A stretch of DNA of 31,756 nt from UMGS1251 sp036666555 (GCA_036666555.1 JAVWVS010000027.1:1-31756); one strand, 5' to 3'; shown: positions 1 to 8,185, counted from the stretch's first letter. Numbers and translations are program-made. Notes: generated from the letters alone by a model not told the origin.

Positions 1-17
1 GAAATTTTCAAGGTTGT
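1..17 (-). promoter_or_regulatory. boxA-like rRNA leader element
   Basis: Minus-strand ACAACCTTGAAAATTTC resembles the CTTTGAAAA-type boxA/antitermination leader found before 16S and in rRNA spacers of low-G+C Firmicutes. The match is by eye, and the window ends inside it. Confidence 0.45.
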
Positions 18-73
18 TTGTCTATTGTTTAATTATCAATGTTCTGCTTGCTGTCTCTTGCGACAGCTACATT

Positions 74-103
74 AGAATATCATGTCTTACTATGTCTTGT
101 CAA
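74..103 (-). promoter_or_regulatory. Sigma-A promoter P2 (probable rrn promoter)
   Basis: Minus-strand -35 TTGACA (103-98) and -10 TATTCT (79-74), spacing 18, or ATATTC at spacing 17. A/T-rich sequence lies upstream. Together with P1 it forms the tandem arrangement usual for rRNA operons. Confidence 0.6.
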
Positions 104-176
104 GACTTTTCTATTCTTTTTTTCATTCTTTTTGTCAGCTCTTGGTACTGTTTGCGTTCCCTCAAGCAACTTGTTA

Positions 177-205
177 AGACTACCATTTCCCCCTTGAATT
201 GTCAA
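177..205 (-). promoter_or_regulatory. Sigma-A promoter P1 (probable rrn promoter)
   Basis: Minus-strand -35 TTGACA (205-200), 17-base spacer, -10 TAGTCT (182-177) with an extended TG motif just upstream of the -10. An A/T-rich stretch resembling an UP element lies directly upstream. Points toward base 1. Confidence 0.6.
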
Positions 206-254
206 TACTTTTTTTATTATTTATTCTTTTTATACAATTTATACAATTCAAGGG
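191..254. repeat. 12-bp perfect inverted repeat bracketing the A/T-rich element
   Basis: CCCTTGAATTGT at 191-202 and its exact reverse complement ACAATTCAAGGG at 243-254, separated by 40 A/T-rich bases. The left arm overlaps the -35 of promoter P1. It could be a protein-binding site, or a hairpin in radA read-through RNA. No U-tract follows it. Confidence 0.55.
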
Positions 255-344
255 CGTATTCTTCCTTGTTTCTATCCGATATCACCTCTGAGAATCCAAA
301 AGACAGAGCATATCCTTCCTCGTTTTGGTTTCATATTATTTCTT

Positions 345-1700
345 CTACAAAAAATTCATTGCTTCATTAATCGTTTTCACTCCAATAATCTGAATATCTT
401 TAATCCCTTTCACCATTTCTTTTGATACAAATGGAAGAATGCAGGTAGTAAATCCTAATTTTTTAGCTTCTGAGACTCTTTGTTCCGGCATACTGACCGC
501 TCGTACTTCGCCACTTAAGCCTACTTCCCCAAATGCAATGGTCTTTTCATCAATTGGTTTATTCTTATAGCTGGACACAATTGCCATTACAATTCCAAGA
601 TCCACAGCAGGTTCATTGATTCTGATTCCGCCGGCAATATTCACATAGGCATCATAATTAGATAAGGGCATCCCTAATCTTTTTTCTAAAACCGCCATCA
701 AAAGATTTACGCGATTATAGTCCGTTCCTGCCGCTGTTCTTCTTGGCATACCGAAATTGCTTTGACATACCAGTGCCTGAATTTCAATTAAAATAGGACG
801 GCTTCCTTCCATAGAACATGCCACAATAGAACCGGAAGCATTTTCTGGTTTCCCATTTAGCATAAACTCTGATGGATTTTCCACTTCTACCAATCCATTT
901 TGTCTCATTTCAAAAACACCAATTTCATTTGTGGAGCCAAAACGATTCTTCACCCCTCGCAAAATACGATAAGATGCATGACGATCCCCTTCAAAATAAA
1001 GCACGGTATCCACCATATGTTCCAGTACTTTGGGACCGGCCACCGCTCCGTCTTTCGTTACGTGCCCAACCAAAAAAATAGAAATTCCTGTCCCTTTTGC
1101 AATCTGCATGAAGACATTGGTTGCTTCCCGGACTTGAGAAACGCTCCCCGGTGCTGATCCCACCTCTTCACTGTACATGGTTTGAATCGAATCAATGATG
1201 ACGATCTCCGGATTTATTTTTTGTATAACCGAACGAATGACCTCCAAATTAGTTTCACAGAACAGATGCAGATCATCTGTAAATTCTCCCATTCGTTGCG
1301 CACGGAGTTTAATTTGTTTTAAGGACTCCTCGCCTGAAATATAAAGAACACGGTGTTTTTCTGCTCCCAAATGTTGACAAACCTGTAAAAGTAACGTGGA
1401 CTTCCCGATTCCGGGATCTCCACCAACTAATATCAATGAGCCCGATACAATTCCGCCACCTAACACACGATCTAATTCCGCAATCCTTGTTTGCATTCGT
1501 TCTTCCTGTTCCATCTTTACATTGGACAGTGTCACTACTTCTGCATCCTTAACTTGTTTTGCAGTTGTACTTTTGGTCGTGGTCATCTTTTCCTCTACAA
1601 AAGTGTTCCACTCTTTGCACATGGGGCACTGTCCCAGCCATTTTCCTTCTTCATGTCCACAATTTTGACAAAAATATACACTTTTTTTTGCTTTTGCCAT
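345..1700 (-). CDS. radA: DNA repair protein RadA (Sms)
   Basis: RadA is a DnaB-like, RecA-related ATPase that drives branch migration in recombinational repair and acts in the cytoplasm. The protein shows an N-terminal C4 zinc finger (C11, C14, C25, C28), a Walker A motif GGDPGIGKS at about 93-101, the RadA-specific KNRFGSTNE motif near the middle, and a Lon-protease-like C-terminal domain. At 451 residues it has normal family length. The start is ATG at 1700, preceded by GGAGG; the frame is open further upstream, but that extension would run through a strong hairpin and is not family sequence. It is the last gene of the clpC cluster, and clpC-radA adjacency is common in Firmicutes. Confidence 0.96.
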   Translation of the reverse strand: MAKAKKSVYFCQNCGHEEGKWLGQCPMCKEWNTFVEEKMTTTKSTTAKQVKDAEVVTLSNVKMEQEERMQTRIAELDRVLGGGIVSGSLILVGGDPGIGKSTLLLQVCQHLGAEKHRVLYISGEESLKQIKLRAQRMGEFTDDLHLFCETNLEVIRSVIQKINPEIVIIDSIQTMYSEEVGSAPGSVSQVREATNVFMQIAKGTGISIFLVGHVTKDGAVAGPKVLEHMVDTVLYFEGDRHASYRILRGVKNRFGSTNEIGVFEMRQNGLVEVENPSEFMLNGKPENASGSIVACSMEGSRPILIEIQALVCQSNFGMPRRTAAGTDYNRVNLLMAVLEKRLGMPLSNYDAYVNIAGGIRINEPAVDLGIVMAIVSSYKNKPIDEKTIAFGEVGLSGEVRAVSMPEQRVSEAKKLGFTTCILPFVSKEMVKGIKDIQIIGVKTINEAMNFL

Positions 1701-1750
1701 GCTTTCCTCCAACCATTCTATTTTTCTCAGACCACTGGATTCAAATAACA

Positions 1751-1792
1751 CATCGGGGATGGAGGTTTCTATAAAAACCCCCATCCCCGATG
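1751..1792 (-). terminator. Strong hairpin between the 137-residue gene and radA
   Basis: CATCGGGGATGGGGGTTT (minus strand, from 1792) pairs with AAACCTCCATCCCCGATG across a 6-base loop. The one imperfect position is a G-U pair in the minus-strand RNA but an A-C mismatch in the plus-strand RNA, which favours a minus-strand transcript. Only a weak T-rich tail (TGTTATTTG) follows, so it may be a terminator, an attenuator or an RNA-stability element. Confidence 0.6.
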
Positions 1793-1812
1793 CCTACTCT
1801 ATACCGAACGAA

Positions 1813-2226
1813 TTACATTTTTACGATTTTCATCTCGACGCTTTCATTCTCACCTAATTCTACGCTGACACTCAACTTTCCACTTAAATTCGTCTTCATA
1901 TCTCCTGCATTCACGCCATCAATGAGTACCTCGTAATTACAATCCGCTTCCAGTTCTAATGTAAACTGCACATCCTCCGGTGCAGACACTTTAAAAGACA
2001 CTGCTTGATCCGTCTCTTTAAAATGCTCTACGGCTGTTCCCGGAACAGATTCATACACAAACATCCCATTTTTCTCGAGTTTTGTAATCTGTGAAAACGT
2101 CTTCACTTTGTACAAATCTCCCTGGAATTCAAAACCATCTAATTTTGTCTTCGATTCCAATGTGTAATCACCAAAGCTCAGTGTTCCATCCCCTTCTACT
2201 TTCAATAGTTCTTTGACTACAGCCAT
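1813..2226 (-). CDS. Conserved-looking hypothetical protein between clpC and radA
   Basis: I do not recognise a named family. The 137-residue product is acidic with a beta-rich pattern of alternating hydrophobic residues, no signal peptide and no membrane segment; the last third (about 85-137) looks like a small beta-sandwich, with short hydrophobic strands separated by turns. The start ATG at 2226 has GGAGG about 9 bases upstream; ten residues further upstream are open but lack a better ribosome site. It lies 66 bases after clpC and is followed by a strong hairpin before radA, so it is probably co-transcribed with clpC. A cytoplasmic or structural role is only a guess. Confidence 0.8.
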   Translation of the reverse strand: MAVVKELLKVEGDGTLSFGDYTLESKTKLDGFEFQGDLYKVKTFSQITKLEKNGMFVYESVPGTAVEHFKETDQAVSFKVSAPEDVQFTLELEADCNYEVLIDGVNAGDMKTNLSGKLSVSVELGENESVEMKIVKM

Positions 2227-2292
2227 TTTATTTCTCCTCCTAGTGGTATTTAACATCGCTACGCTTATTATATAATAAATTCTTCTTTTTTT

Positions 2293-4734
2293 CTAGTTCT
2301 TTGTGTCCTTTCGAAAAAATTTAATATCTTTTTTAGAAACTCCAGCTTCAATGCTCATCCCCTCACTTACTTCTCCATTAAGTATTGCTTCCGCAAGCTT
2401 ATCTTCCAGTTCATTTTGCATTGCTCTTCTTAAAGGACGGGCTCCGTATTTTCGGTCTGTACCCTTTTCCACAATTAATTTTTTCGCTGACTCACGAATA
2501 GTCAGTTTGATATTCAATTGTTCTTTTGCACGATTGCAGAATTCCTTGCACAGCAATCCTACAATTTTTTTCATATGAGTGGCATCTAAAGAATGGAATA
2601 CTATAATTTCGTCAATTCGGTTTAAAAACTCCGGACGAAATATATGTTTTACTTCTTCCATGACGTTGGATTTCATCTTCTTATAATCTTCCGCCGGATC
2701 TTCTTTCGTTGCAAACCCTAATTTCTTCGGATCAATAATAGATTTTGCACCTGCATTAGATGTCATAATGATAACGGTATTTCGAAAATCCACTTTCCGT
2801 CCTTGGGAATCCGTAATATGACCATCATCCAATACCTGCAACAAAATATTAAACACATCCGGATGTGCTTTTTCAATTTCATCAAATAAAATAACTGCAT
2901 AAGGATTCCGACGTACTTTTTCACTTAACTGTCCACCATCTTCATGTCCTACATATCCCGGTGGAGAACCTATCATCTTAGAAACGCTATGTTTTTCCAT
3001 ATATTCGGACATGTCAATTCGTATCATAGCCGCTTCACTTCCAAATAATGCATCTGCAAGGGTTTTGGATAATTCCGTTTTCCCTACACCGGTAGGACCC
3101 AAAAACAAGAAAGAACCAATCGGGCGTTTTGGATCTTTGAGTCCTACTCTTCCACGTTTCACTGCTTTTGCAACTGCCGTGACCGCCTCTTCCTGCCCCA
3201 CTACTCTTCGATGAAGAATCTCCTCCAAATTTTTTAATCGAACGGTATCTGATTCCTTCAATTTCTGCATAGGAATCTTAGTCCATTCCGAAATAACCCC
3301 TGCAATATCTTCTTCGGTTACCGTAATACGCCTTTGCGCATTTTTTCTGTCAAATCGTTTGCGAACCTCTTCTTGTTTTTTTTCTGCTTGTTCCTGATCT
3401 CCTTGCAGGAAGGATGCCTCATCCATCTTTCCTGCAATAATGCACTCTTCCTTCCGTTGCTTAATCAGTCCAATGGTCTCCTCCATCTGTTCAAAACTAT
3501 CCGGTACTTTAAAACCCGCCAGACTCACCTTTGAACAAGCTTCATCCATAACATCAATGGCCTTATCCGGCAAATGGCGATCATTAATATATCGGTCAGA
3601 TAATTTTGCGGCTGCCTCCAGTGCTTCCTCTTCAATGACCACATGATGATGTGCTTCATATCGGGGACGTAATCCCGTTAAAATATGGATGCAATGAGCC
3701 ACCGTTGGTTCCTCAATCATCACCGGTTGAAAACGGCGTTCCAAAGCGGCATCTTTTTCAATGTATTTCCGGTATTCCGAAATCGTCGTTGCTCCAATTA
3801 ATTGAAGCTCTCCCCGTGCCAAGGAAGGTTTTAAAATATTGGATGCATCAATAGCGCCTTCTGCTCCACCAGCTCCAATCATAGTATGAACTTCGTCTAG
3901 AAATAAAATGATATTACCGGAATCTTTCACTTCCTGAATCATTCTCTTCATACGTTCTTCGAATTCTCCTCGATATTTGGAACCTGCAATTAGTCCCGGC
4001 AAATCCAACGTAACCACCCGCTTATCCTTCATTCCTTCCGGAACCATTCCTTTGGCAATCTGATTCGCAAAGCCTTCAATAATTGCACTTTTCCCGACAC
4101 CCGGTTCTCCGATTAAGCAAGGATTGTTTTTCATTCTTCTGCTTAAAATCTGCATCAGACGATTGATTTCTTCTTCTCGGCCAATGACCGGATCTAGTTT
4201 TCCTTCCTCCGCCTGTGCCGTCAAATCCGTACTGTATTGTTCTAAAATCCCCTGTTTTTTCCCATCTTCTTGAAATTCTTCCATATATTCTTTAACATCT
4301 ACGCCCATTCCTCCCAATACATCTTGGATTAATTTCTGTAAATTGATATTCAATGTAACTAGAATTCTCGTTCCTACACAATCTACATCCCGAAGCATTG
4401 CCAACAGCATATGCTCTGTTCCAATCTGCTCCGAACGAAATCGTTCTGCTTCCACCTTGCTATCCTTTAAAATAAACTGAAGTCTGGGACTCTCTTCCAA
4501 ACGATTTTGGACCATAACATCGGATTCCGTAGAAATCAACTCATCAATAATGGTCAATATCCCATCTTCCTCTACCTGATTCATCGCTAATGCCTGACCG
4601 GCGACTCCTGTATATACTTTACAAAGTCCCAAAAGCAAATGTTCTGTTCCAATATAAGGATGATGGAGTTCCTTCGCTAATTTTTTTGCATTTACTAACG
4701 CCTCTTTTGCTTGTTTTGTATACTCACTTTGCAT
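2293..4734 (-). CDS. clpC: ATP-dependent Clp protease ATP-binding subunit ClpC
   Basis: AAA+ unfoldase that feeds substrates to the ClpP peptidase for general and stress proteolysis. It has the double N-terminal Clp repeat domain (about 1-145), a first Walker A GEPGVGKS at about 209-216, Walker B ILFLDEVHT, a middle domain near 410-480 that is typical of ClpC (UVR-like, rich in E/K/R), a second Walker A GPTGVGKT near 550, and the C-terminal D2-small domain. The 813-residue length is normal. ATG at 4734 has GGGAGGA upstream, only 12 bases after the GntR-type regulator, so the two are almost certainly co-transcribed. Transcription is probably set by that regulator and not by CtsR, since no ctsR, mcsA or mcsB is next to it. 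Confidence 0.96.
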   Translation of the reverse strand: MQSEYTKQAKEALVNAKKLAKELHHPYIGTEHLLLGLCKVYTGVAGQALAMNQVEEDGILTIIDELISTESDVMVQNRLEESPRLQFILKDSKVEAERFRSEQIGTEHMLLAMLRDVDCVGTRILVTLNINLQKLIQDVLGGMGVDVKEYMEEFQEDGKKQGILEQYSTDLTAQAEEGKLDPVIGREEEINRLMQILSRRMKNNPCLIGEPGVGKSAIIEGFANQIAKGMVPEGMKDKRVVTLDLPGLIAGSKYRGEFEERMKRMIQEVKDSGNIILFLDEVHTMIGAGGAEGAIDASNILKPSLARGELQLIGATTISEYRKYIEKDAALERRFQPVMIEEPTVAHCIHILTGLRPRYEAHHHVVIEEEALEAAAKLSDRYINDRHLPDKAIDVMDEACSKVSLAGFKVPDSFEQMEETIGLIKQRKEECIIAGKMDEASFLQGDQEQAEKKQEEVRKRFDRKNAQRRITVTEEDIAGVISEWTKIPMQKLKESDTVRLKNLEEILHRRVVGQEEAVTAVAKAVKRGRVGLKDPKRPIGSFLFLGPTGVGKTELSKTLADALFGSEAAMIRIDMSEYMEKHSVSKMIGSPPGYVGHEDGGQLSEKVRRNPYAVILFDEIEKAHPDVFNILLQVLDDGHITDSQGRKVDFRNTVIIMTSNAGAKSIIDPKKLGFATKEDPAEDYKKMKSNVMEEVKHIFRPEFLNRIDEIIVFHSLDATHMKKIVGLLCKEFCNRAKEQLNIKLTIRESAKKLIVEKGTDRKYGARPLRRAMQNELEDKLAEAILNGEVSEGMSIEAGVSKKDIKFFRKDTKN

Positions 4735-4746
4735 GCTGTCCTCCCA

Positions 4747-5121
4747 TTATTGATATTCTTCAAAAATCTCATCCACCAATGCGTGGACTTCTTCCTTGGT
4801 AATGCTTTTACAACTCCCCGCTGCCAACAGCACCTGGAGCTGCAATTTCATATCTGTCAATGCCTGCAATTTATCAATATCTATTGCAATCACTGCCCCT
4901 TTTCTGCGGTCAAGTTGGAGAAAACCCTCCTGCTTTAGCACCGTGTATGCTTTGTTGACTGTATGCATATTAATTCCAATGGTATCAGCAAGCTGACGAA
5001 CCGACGGAAGTGCCTCTCCTTCTTGAATGGAAGACGTGGCAATCCCCATAATAATCTGGTTTCGTAACTGAATATAGATTGCCTCTTCACTATTAAAATC
5101 GATATCAATATCAATCGTCAT
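4747..5121 (-). CDS. GntR-family (YtrA-like) transcriptional regulator upstream of clpC
   Basis: A 124-residue protein with the GntR winged helix-turn-helix at about 15-80, including the family pattern LPSVRQLADTIGINMHTVNK, and a short helical tail instead of a large ligand-binding domain, as in the YtrA subfamily. ATG at 5121 has AGGTGA at good spacing. It is the first gene of the clpC transcript. Its promoter contains a perfect 7-7-7 inverted repeat, so autoregulation and control of clpC are likely (inference). The small-molecule or stress signal is unknown. YtrA-type regulators usually sit beside ABC transporters; the link to clpC is the unusual part. Confidence 0.88.
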   Translation of the reverse strand: MTIDIDIDFNSEEAIYIQLRNQIIMGIATSSIQEGEALPSVRQLADTIGINMHTVNKAYTVLKQEGFLQLDRRKGAVIAIDIDKLQALTDMKLQLQVLLAAGSCKSITKEEVHALVDEIFEEYQ

Positions 5122-5146
5122 ATAATCACCTTTTTCTATATGGTTT

Positions 5147-5167
5147 TGTTATATCTATGGTATAACA
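5147..5167. promoter_or_regulatory. Candidate operator for the GntR-type regulator
   Basis: Perfect inverted repeat TGTTATA-N7-TATAACA lying 26 bases before the regulator start and covering the -10 of its promoter. Position and symmetry fit a dimeric GntR repressor site. No binding data; assignment is inference. Confidence 0.6.
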
Positions 5168-5185
5168 GATGATATACGTTGTCAA
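5157..5185 (-). promoter_or_regulatory. Promoter of the GntR-clpC transcript
   Basis: Minus-strand -35 TTGACA (5185-5180), 17-base spacer, -10 TACCAT (5162-5157). The -10 lies inside the inverted repeat at 5147-5167, so binding there would block RNA polymerase. Confidence 0.5.
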
Positions 5186-5202
5186 TACTCTCTACCGGCA
5201 AA

Positions 5203-5251
5203 TTCAAATGAGGACGTACCGCACTTTCAAAGTACGGCGTCCTCATTTGAA
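5203..5251 (-). terminator. Terminator of the purine cluster
   Basis: Perfect 14-bp stem TTCAAATGAGGACG/CGTCCTCATTTGAA with a further inner CCG/CGG pairing, 12 bases after the purD stop. The T-tail is short (TTTG), so termination may be partial. It separates purD from the GntR promoter. Confidence 0.7.
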
Positions 5252-5263
5252 CTCACTTACATT

Positions 5264-6535
5264 CTATGCTTCATCAATTGCTTTTCCAATATCATTTCGC
5301 ATATATTTATTTTTGAATTTTACCCATTCCGTTGCCTCATAGGCATTTTTTCTGGCTTCTTTTAAGTCTTTCCCTTTTGCCGTAATTCCTAATACGCGAC
5401 CTCCATTTGTTACAATTTGGCCCTGTTCCAATTTTGTTCCGGCATGGAAACAATAATATCCCTCATGCTTCTGAAATTCTTCTAGCCCTGTAATTGGAAT
5501 TCCTTTTTCATATTTGACCGGATATCCATCGGATGCCAGCACTACGCAAACAGCTGCATTATCTTCAAATTGCAGTTCAATACGATCCAAGGTTCCGTCA
5601 ATACACGCTTCCATCACTTCCACCATATCATTTTTCATACGTGAAATAACAACCTGCGCTTCCGGATCTCCAAATCGGGCATTATATTCCAGCACTTTGG
5701 GACCTTGAGGCGTCAGCATCAAACCAAAGAAAATAATTCCTTTAAATTCTCGTCCTTCTGCCTTCATTGCATCTACGGTTGCCTGATATACATGTTTTTC
5801 ACAAAATTCTTCTACTTCTTTCGTATAAAAAGGGCTGGGTGAAAAAGTACCCATGCCACCGGTATTTAGACCTTTGTCTCCATCTTGGGCACGTTTATGG
5901 TCCTGTGCAGATGTCATGGTTTTAATCGTTTTCCCATCTACAAATGACAATACCGATACTTCACGACCTATCATAAACTCTTCAATCACCATACGATTTC
6001 CCGCAGAACCAAATTGTTTATCGAGCATAATGGTCTTTACTCCATCTTTTGCTTCTTCCATGGTATTGCAGATCAATACCCCTTTTCCAAGTGCCAGCCC
6101 GTCTGCTTTCAAGACAATGGGAAATTTGGCCGTATCTAAATATTTCAGAGCATCCTTTGCCGAATCAAAGGTTTCATATTCTGCCGAAGGAATATGATAC
6201 TTTTTCATCAAATCCTTAGAAAATGACTTAGAGCCTTCCAGAATCGCCGCATTTTTACGTGGTCCAAACACACGAAGACCGGCTGCTTCAAATACATTTA
6301 CAATTCCGCCCACCAATGGGTCGTCTGGTCCTACAATGGTCAAGTCCACTTCCTGCTCTTTTGCAAATGCCGCCAATTTGTCAAATTCCATCACACCAAT
6401 GTCTACGCACTGGGCATATTCTGCAATTCCTGCATTCCCGGGCGCACAGTATATTTTATCTACGTTCTTATTCTTTGCCACACTCCATGCAATAGTGTGC
6501 TCTCTTCCGCCATTTCCAACGATGAAAACTTTCAT
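5264..6535 (-). CDS. purD: Phosphoribosylamine-glycine ligase (GAR synthetase)
   Basis: Joins glycine to 5-phosphoribosylamine using ATP, the second step of purine synthesis. The sequence shows the N-terminal GNGGREHTIAWS motif, an ATP-grasp fold with a KADGLALGKG loop, and the C-terminal FNARFGDPEAQV motif that carries metal ligands. The 423-residue length is normal. ATG at 6535 follows AGGAGG, 9 bases after purN. It is the last gene of the purE-M-N-D cluster and is followed by a strong hairpin. In many relatives purH lies between purN and purD; here it does not. Confidence 0.97.
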   Translation of the reverse strand: MKVFIVGNGGREHTIAWSVAKNKNVDKIYCAPGNAGIAEYAQCVDIGVMEFDKLAAFAKEQEVDLTIVGPDDPLVGGIVNVFEAAGLRVFGPRKNAAILEGSKSFSKDLMKKYHIPSAEYETFDSAKDALKYLDTAKFPIVLKADGLALGKGVLICNTMEEAKDGVKTIMLDKQFGSAGNRMVIEEFMIGREVSVLSFVDGKTIKTMTSAQDHKRAQDGDKGLNTGGMGTFSPSPFYTKEVEEFCEKHVYQATVDAMKAEGREFKGIIFFGLMLTPQGPKVLEYNARFGDPEAQVVISRMKNDMVEVMEACIDGTLDRIELQFEDNAAVCVVLASDGYPVKYEKGIPITGLEEFQKHEGYYCFHAGTKLEQGQIVTNGGRVLGITAKGKDLKEARKNAYEATEWVKFKNKYMRNDIGKAIDEA

Positions 6536-6544
6536 AGAACCTCC

Positions 6545-7147
6545 TTATTTACATCCGATTTTCCCATTGGCAATCAATTGAATCGCTTGGGGAAGAATCT
6601 TCCACTCTGCTTGTTCCATAACTCGTTTTTGTAAGATTTCCGGAGTATCATCCTCCATAACTTCTACCGCTTTTTGCAAAATAATTGGTCCCGTATCGGT
6701 TCCTTCATCAACAAAATGTACCGTTGCTCCTGCCACCTTCACTCCCCGTGAAAGTGCCGCCTCATGAACCTTTAATCCATAATACCCTTTTCCACAAAAA
6801 GCAGGTATTAAAGAGGGATGGATATTAATGATTTTATTTCGATACTTTTCAATCATTTCCTTTGGAATCACTACAAGGAATCCTGCAAGTACAATCAAAT
6901 CCGGCTGCAACTGCTCTATCGTTTTCACAAACTCCTGGTTAAATTTTTCTCTGGATTCATATGTTTTCGGAGAAATACAAATGGCTTTGACTCCTTGTTT
7001 TTTTGCGCGCACAAGCGCATATGCATTGGGATTATTACTAATCACTCCAACCATTTCCGTATTGGTAATAGTTCCATCATCGATTGCGTCCATAATCGCC
7101 TGAAGATTTGTTCCACCCCCGGACACTAATACAACAATCTTTAGCAT
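6545..7147 (-). CDS. purN: Phosphoribosylglycinamide formyltransferase
   Basis: Transfers a formyl group from 10-formyltetrahydrofolate to GAR. The 200-residue protein has the N-terminal VSGGGTNLQA phosphate-binding loop, the NIHPSLIPAF active-site motif and the VDEGTDTGPI motif with the catalytic Asp. The start overlaps the end of purM by 7 bases (ATGCTAA), and its AAGGAG ribosome site lies inside purM, which suggests translational coupling. Confidence 0.97.
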   Translation of the reverse strand: MLKIVVLVSGGGTNLQAIMDAIDDGTITNTEMVGVISNNPNAYALVRAKKQGVKAICISPKTYESREKFNQEFVKTIEQLQPDLIVLAGFLVVIPKEMIEKYRNKIINIHPSLIPAFCGKGYYGLKVHEAALSRGVKVAGATVHFVDEGTDTGPIILQKAVEVMEDDTPEILQKRVMEQAEWKILPQAIQLIANGKIGCK

Positions 7148-8166
7148 AAAGTAACTCCTTTATCACCATTTTCAATATGGCCTACAATATACCCTTCTTC
7201 GCCGGATGCTTTGATTGCTTCCATTGTTTTTTCAACATCTGCTTCTTTTACTCCAAGAATCATGCCGATTCCCATATTAAAAGTATTATACATCGCATAT
7301 TCTTCAATATCTCCGGCCACGGAAATCATTTTAAATATAGGTGGCACCGGATAAGAATCTTTTTGTACCACTGCATGCACGCCATCGCACAGCATCCGTG
7401 GAATGTTTTCATAGAATCCGCCACCTGTAATATGACTACAAGCCTTAATGGTAACTCCAGACTCTCGCACGGTGCGAAGTGCCTTGACATAAATCTTCGT
7501 CGGTGCAAGAAGCGCTTCTCCCAAAGTACATCCCAGAGATTCATATCTGCGGTTTAATGCTTCTTCTTTCATATCAACGACTTTACGTACCAGTGAAAAT
7601 CCATTACTATGTACGCCTGAAGAAGCCATACCAATCAGTACATCCCCTGCTGCTAAACTCTTTCCGGTAATTAAATCTTTCTCATCTACTACGCCCACTG
7701 CAAAACCTGCTAAATCATATTCATCTATCGGATAGAATCCGGGCATTTCTGCAGTTTCTCCACCAATTAACGCTGCTCCTGACTGCTTACATCCTTCTGC
7801 CACACCGCTTACAATGGTCGCAATTTTTTCTGGTTCATTTTTCCCACATGCAATGTAGTCTAGGAAAAATAATGGTTCTCCTCCTGCACAAGCAATATCA
7901 TTCACGCACATAGCCACACAGTCAATTCCAATTGTGTCATGGCGATCCAGCATAAATGCCAGTTTCAACTTGGTTCCCACACCATCCGTTCCAGATACTA
8001 AAGTAGGTTTTTCCATATCTTTGAATTTTGCCATGGAAAAAGCACCTGAAAACCCACCGATATTCGTCAACACTTCCGGTCTCATGGTTTGTTTAATGTG
8101 CTCTTTCATAAGTTCTACTGATTTATATCCTGCTTCGATATCTACACCTGCATTTTTGTAATCCAT
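7141..8166 (-). CDS. purM: Phosphoribosylformylglycinamidine cyclo-ligase (AIR synthetase)
   Basis: Closes the imidazole ring of FGAM to give AIR, using ATP. The 341-residue sequence carries the PurM-family motifs VSGTDGVGTKLKLA (nucleotide loop), DCVAMCVNDIACAGGEPLFF and GGETAEMPG, plus the C-terminal ITGGGFYENIPR motif. ATG at 8166 has GGAGG upstream and lies 19 bases after purE. Confidence 0.97.
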   Translation of the reverse strand: MDYKNAGVDIEAGYKSVELMKEHIKQTMRPEVLTNIGGFSGAFSMAKFKDMEKPTLVSGTDGVGTKLKLAFMLDRHDTIGIDCVAMCVNDIACAGGEPLFFLDYIACGKNEPEKIATIVSGVAEGCKQSGAALIGGETAEMPGFYPIDEYDLAGFAVGVVDEKDLITGKSLAAGDVLIGMASSGVHSNGFSLVRKVVDMKEEALNRRYESLGCTLGEALLAPTKIYVKALRTVRESGVTIKACSHITGGGFYENIPRMLCDGVHAVVQKDSYPVPPIFKMISVAGDIEEYAMYNTFNMGIGMILGVKEADVEKTMEAIKASGEEGYIVGHIENGDKGVTLC

Positions 8167-8185
8167 CTCTTTTCCTCCGCTTGTT

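Larger units (their letters stand above)
1..344 (-). other. Gene-free region: probable upstream and leader region of an rRNA operon
   Basis: No credible protein gene is seen here. Read on the minus strand (away from radA, off the left edge) it holds an A/T-rich tract at about 206-242, two sigma-A-like promoters in tandem, a short hairpin (GCTGTC/GACAGC, 50-67) and a boxA-like leader at 1-17. Tandem strong promoters with an A/T upstream element and a boxA-type leader are what precede 16S rRNA genes in Firmicutes. The 16S gene itself is not in the window, so this is inference. No clear Rho-independent terminator was found after radA. Confidence 0.6.

Noticed and set aside
14..370. Plus-strand open frame of 118 codons at the left edge
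   Set aside because: It runs antisense through promoters, the boxA-like leader and the end of radA, has no ribosome site, and its hydrophobic composition comes from T-rich sequence.
1701..1784. Longer N-terminus for radA
   Set aside because: The extension reads through the 1751-1792 hairpin, lacks a ribosome site, and is not RadA-like; ATG at 1700 has GGAGG.
2265..2278. Perfect palindrome TTATTATATAATAA before the 137-residue gene
   Set aside because: Contains a TATAAT, but no -35 is visible at proper spacing and A/T palindromes of this size are expected by chance here.
7177..7557. Antisense open frames across the pur, pyr and envelope genes
   Set aside because: They are shadows of well-identified minus-strand genes, with no ribosome sites or family motifs.
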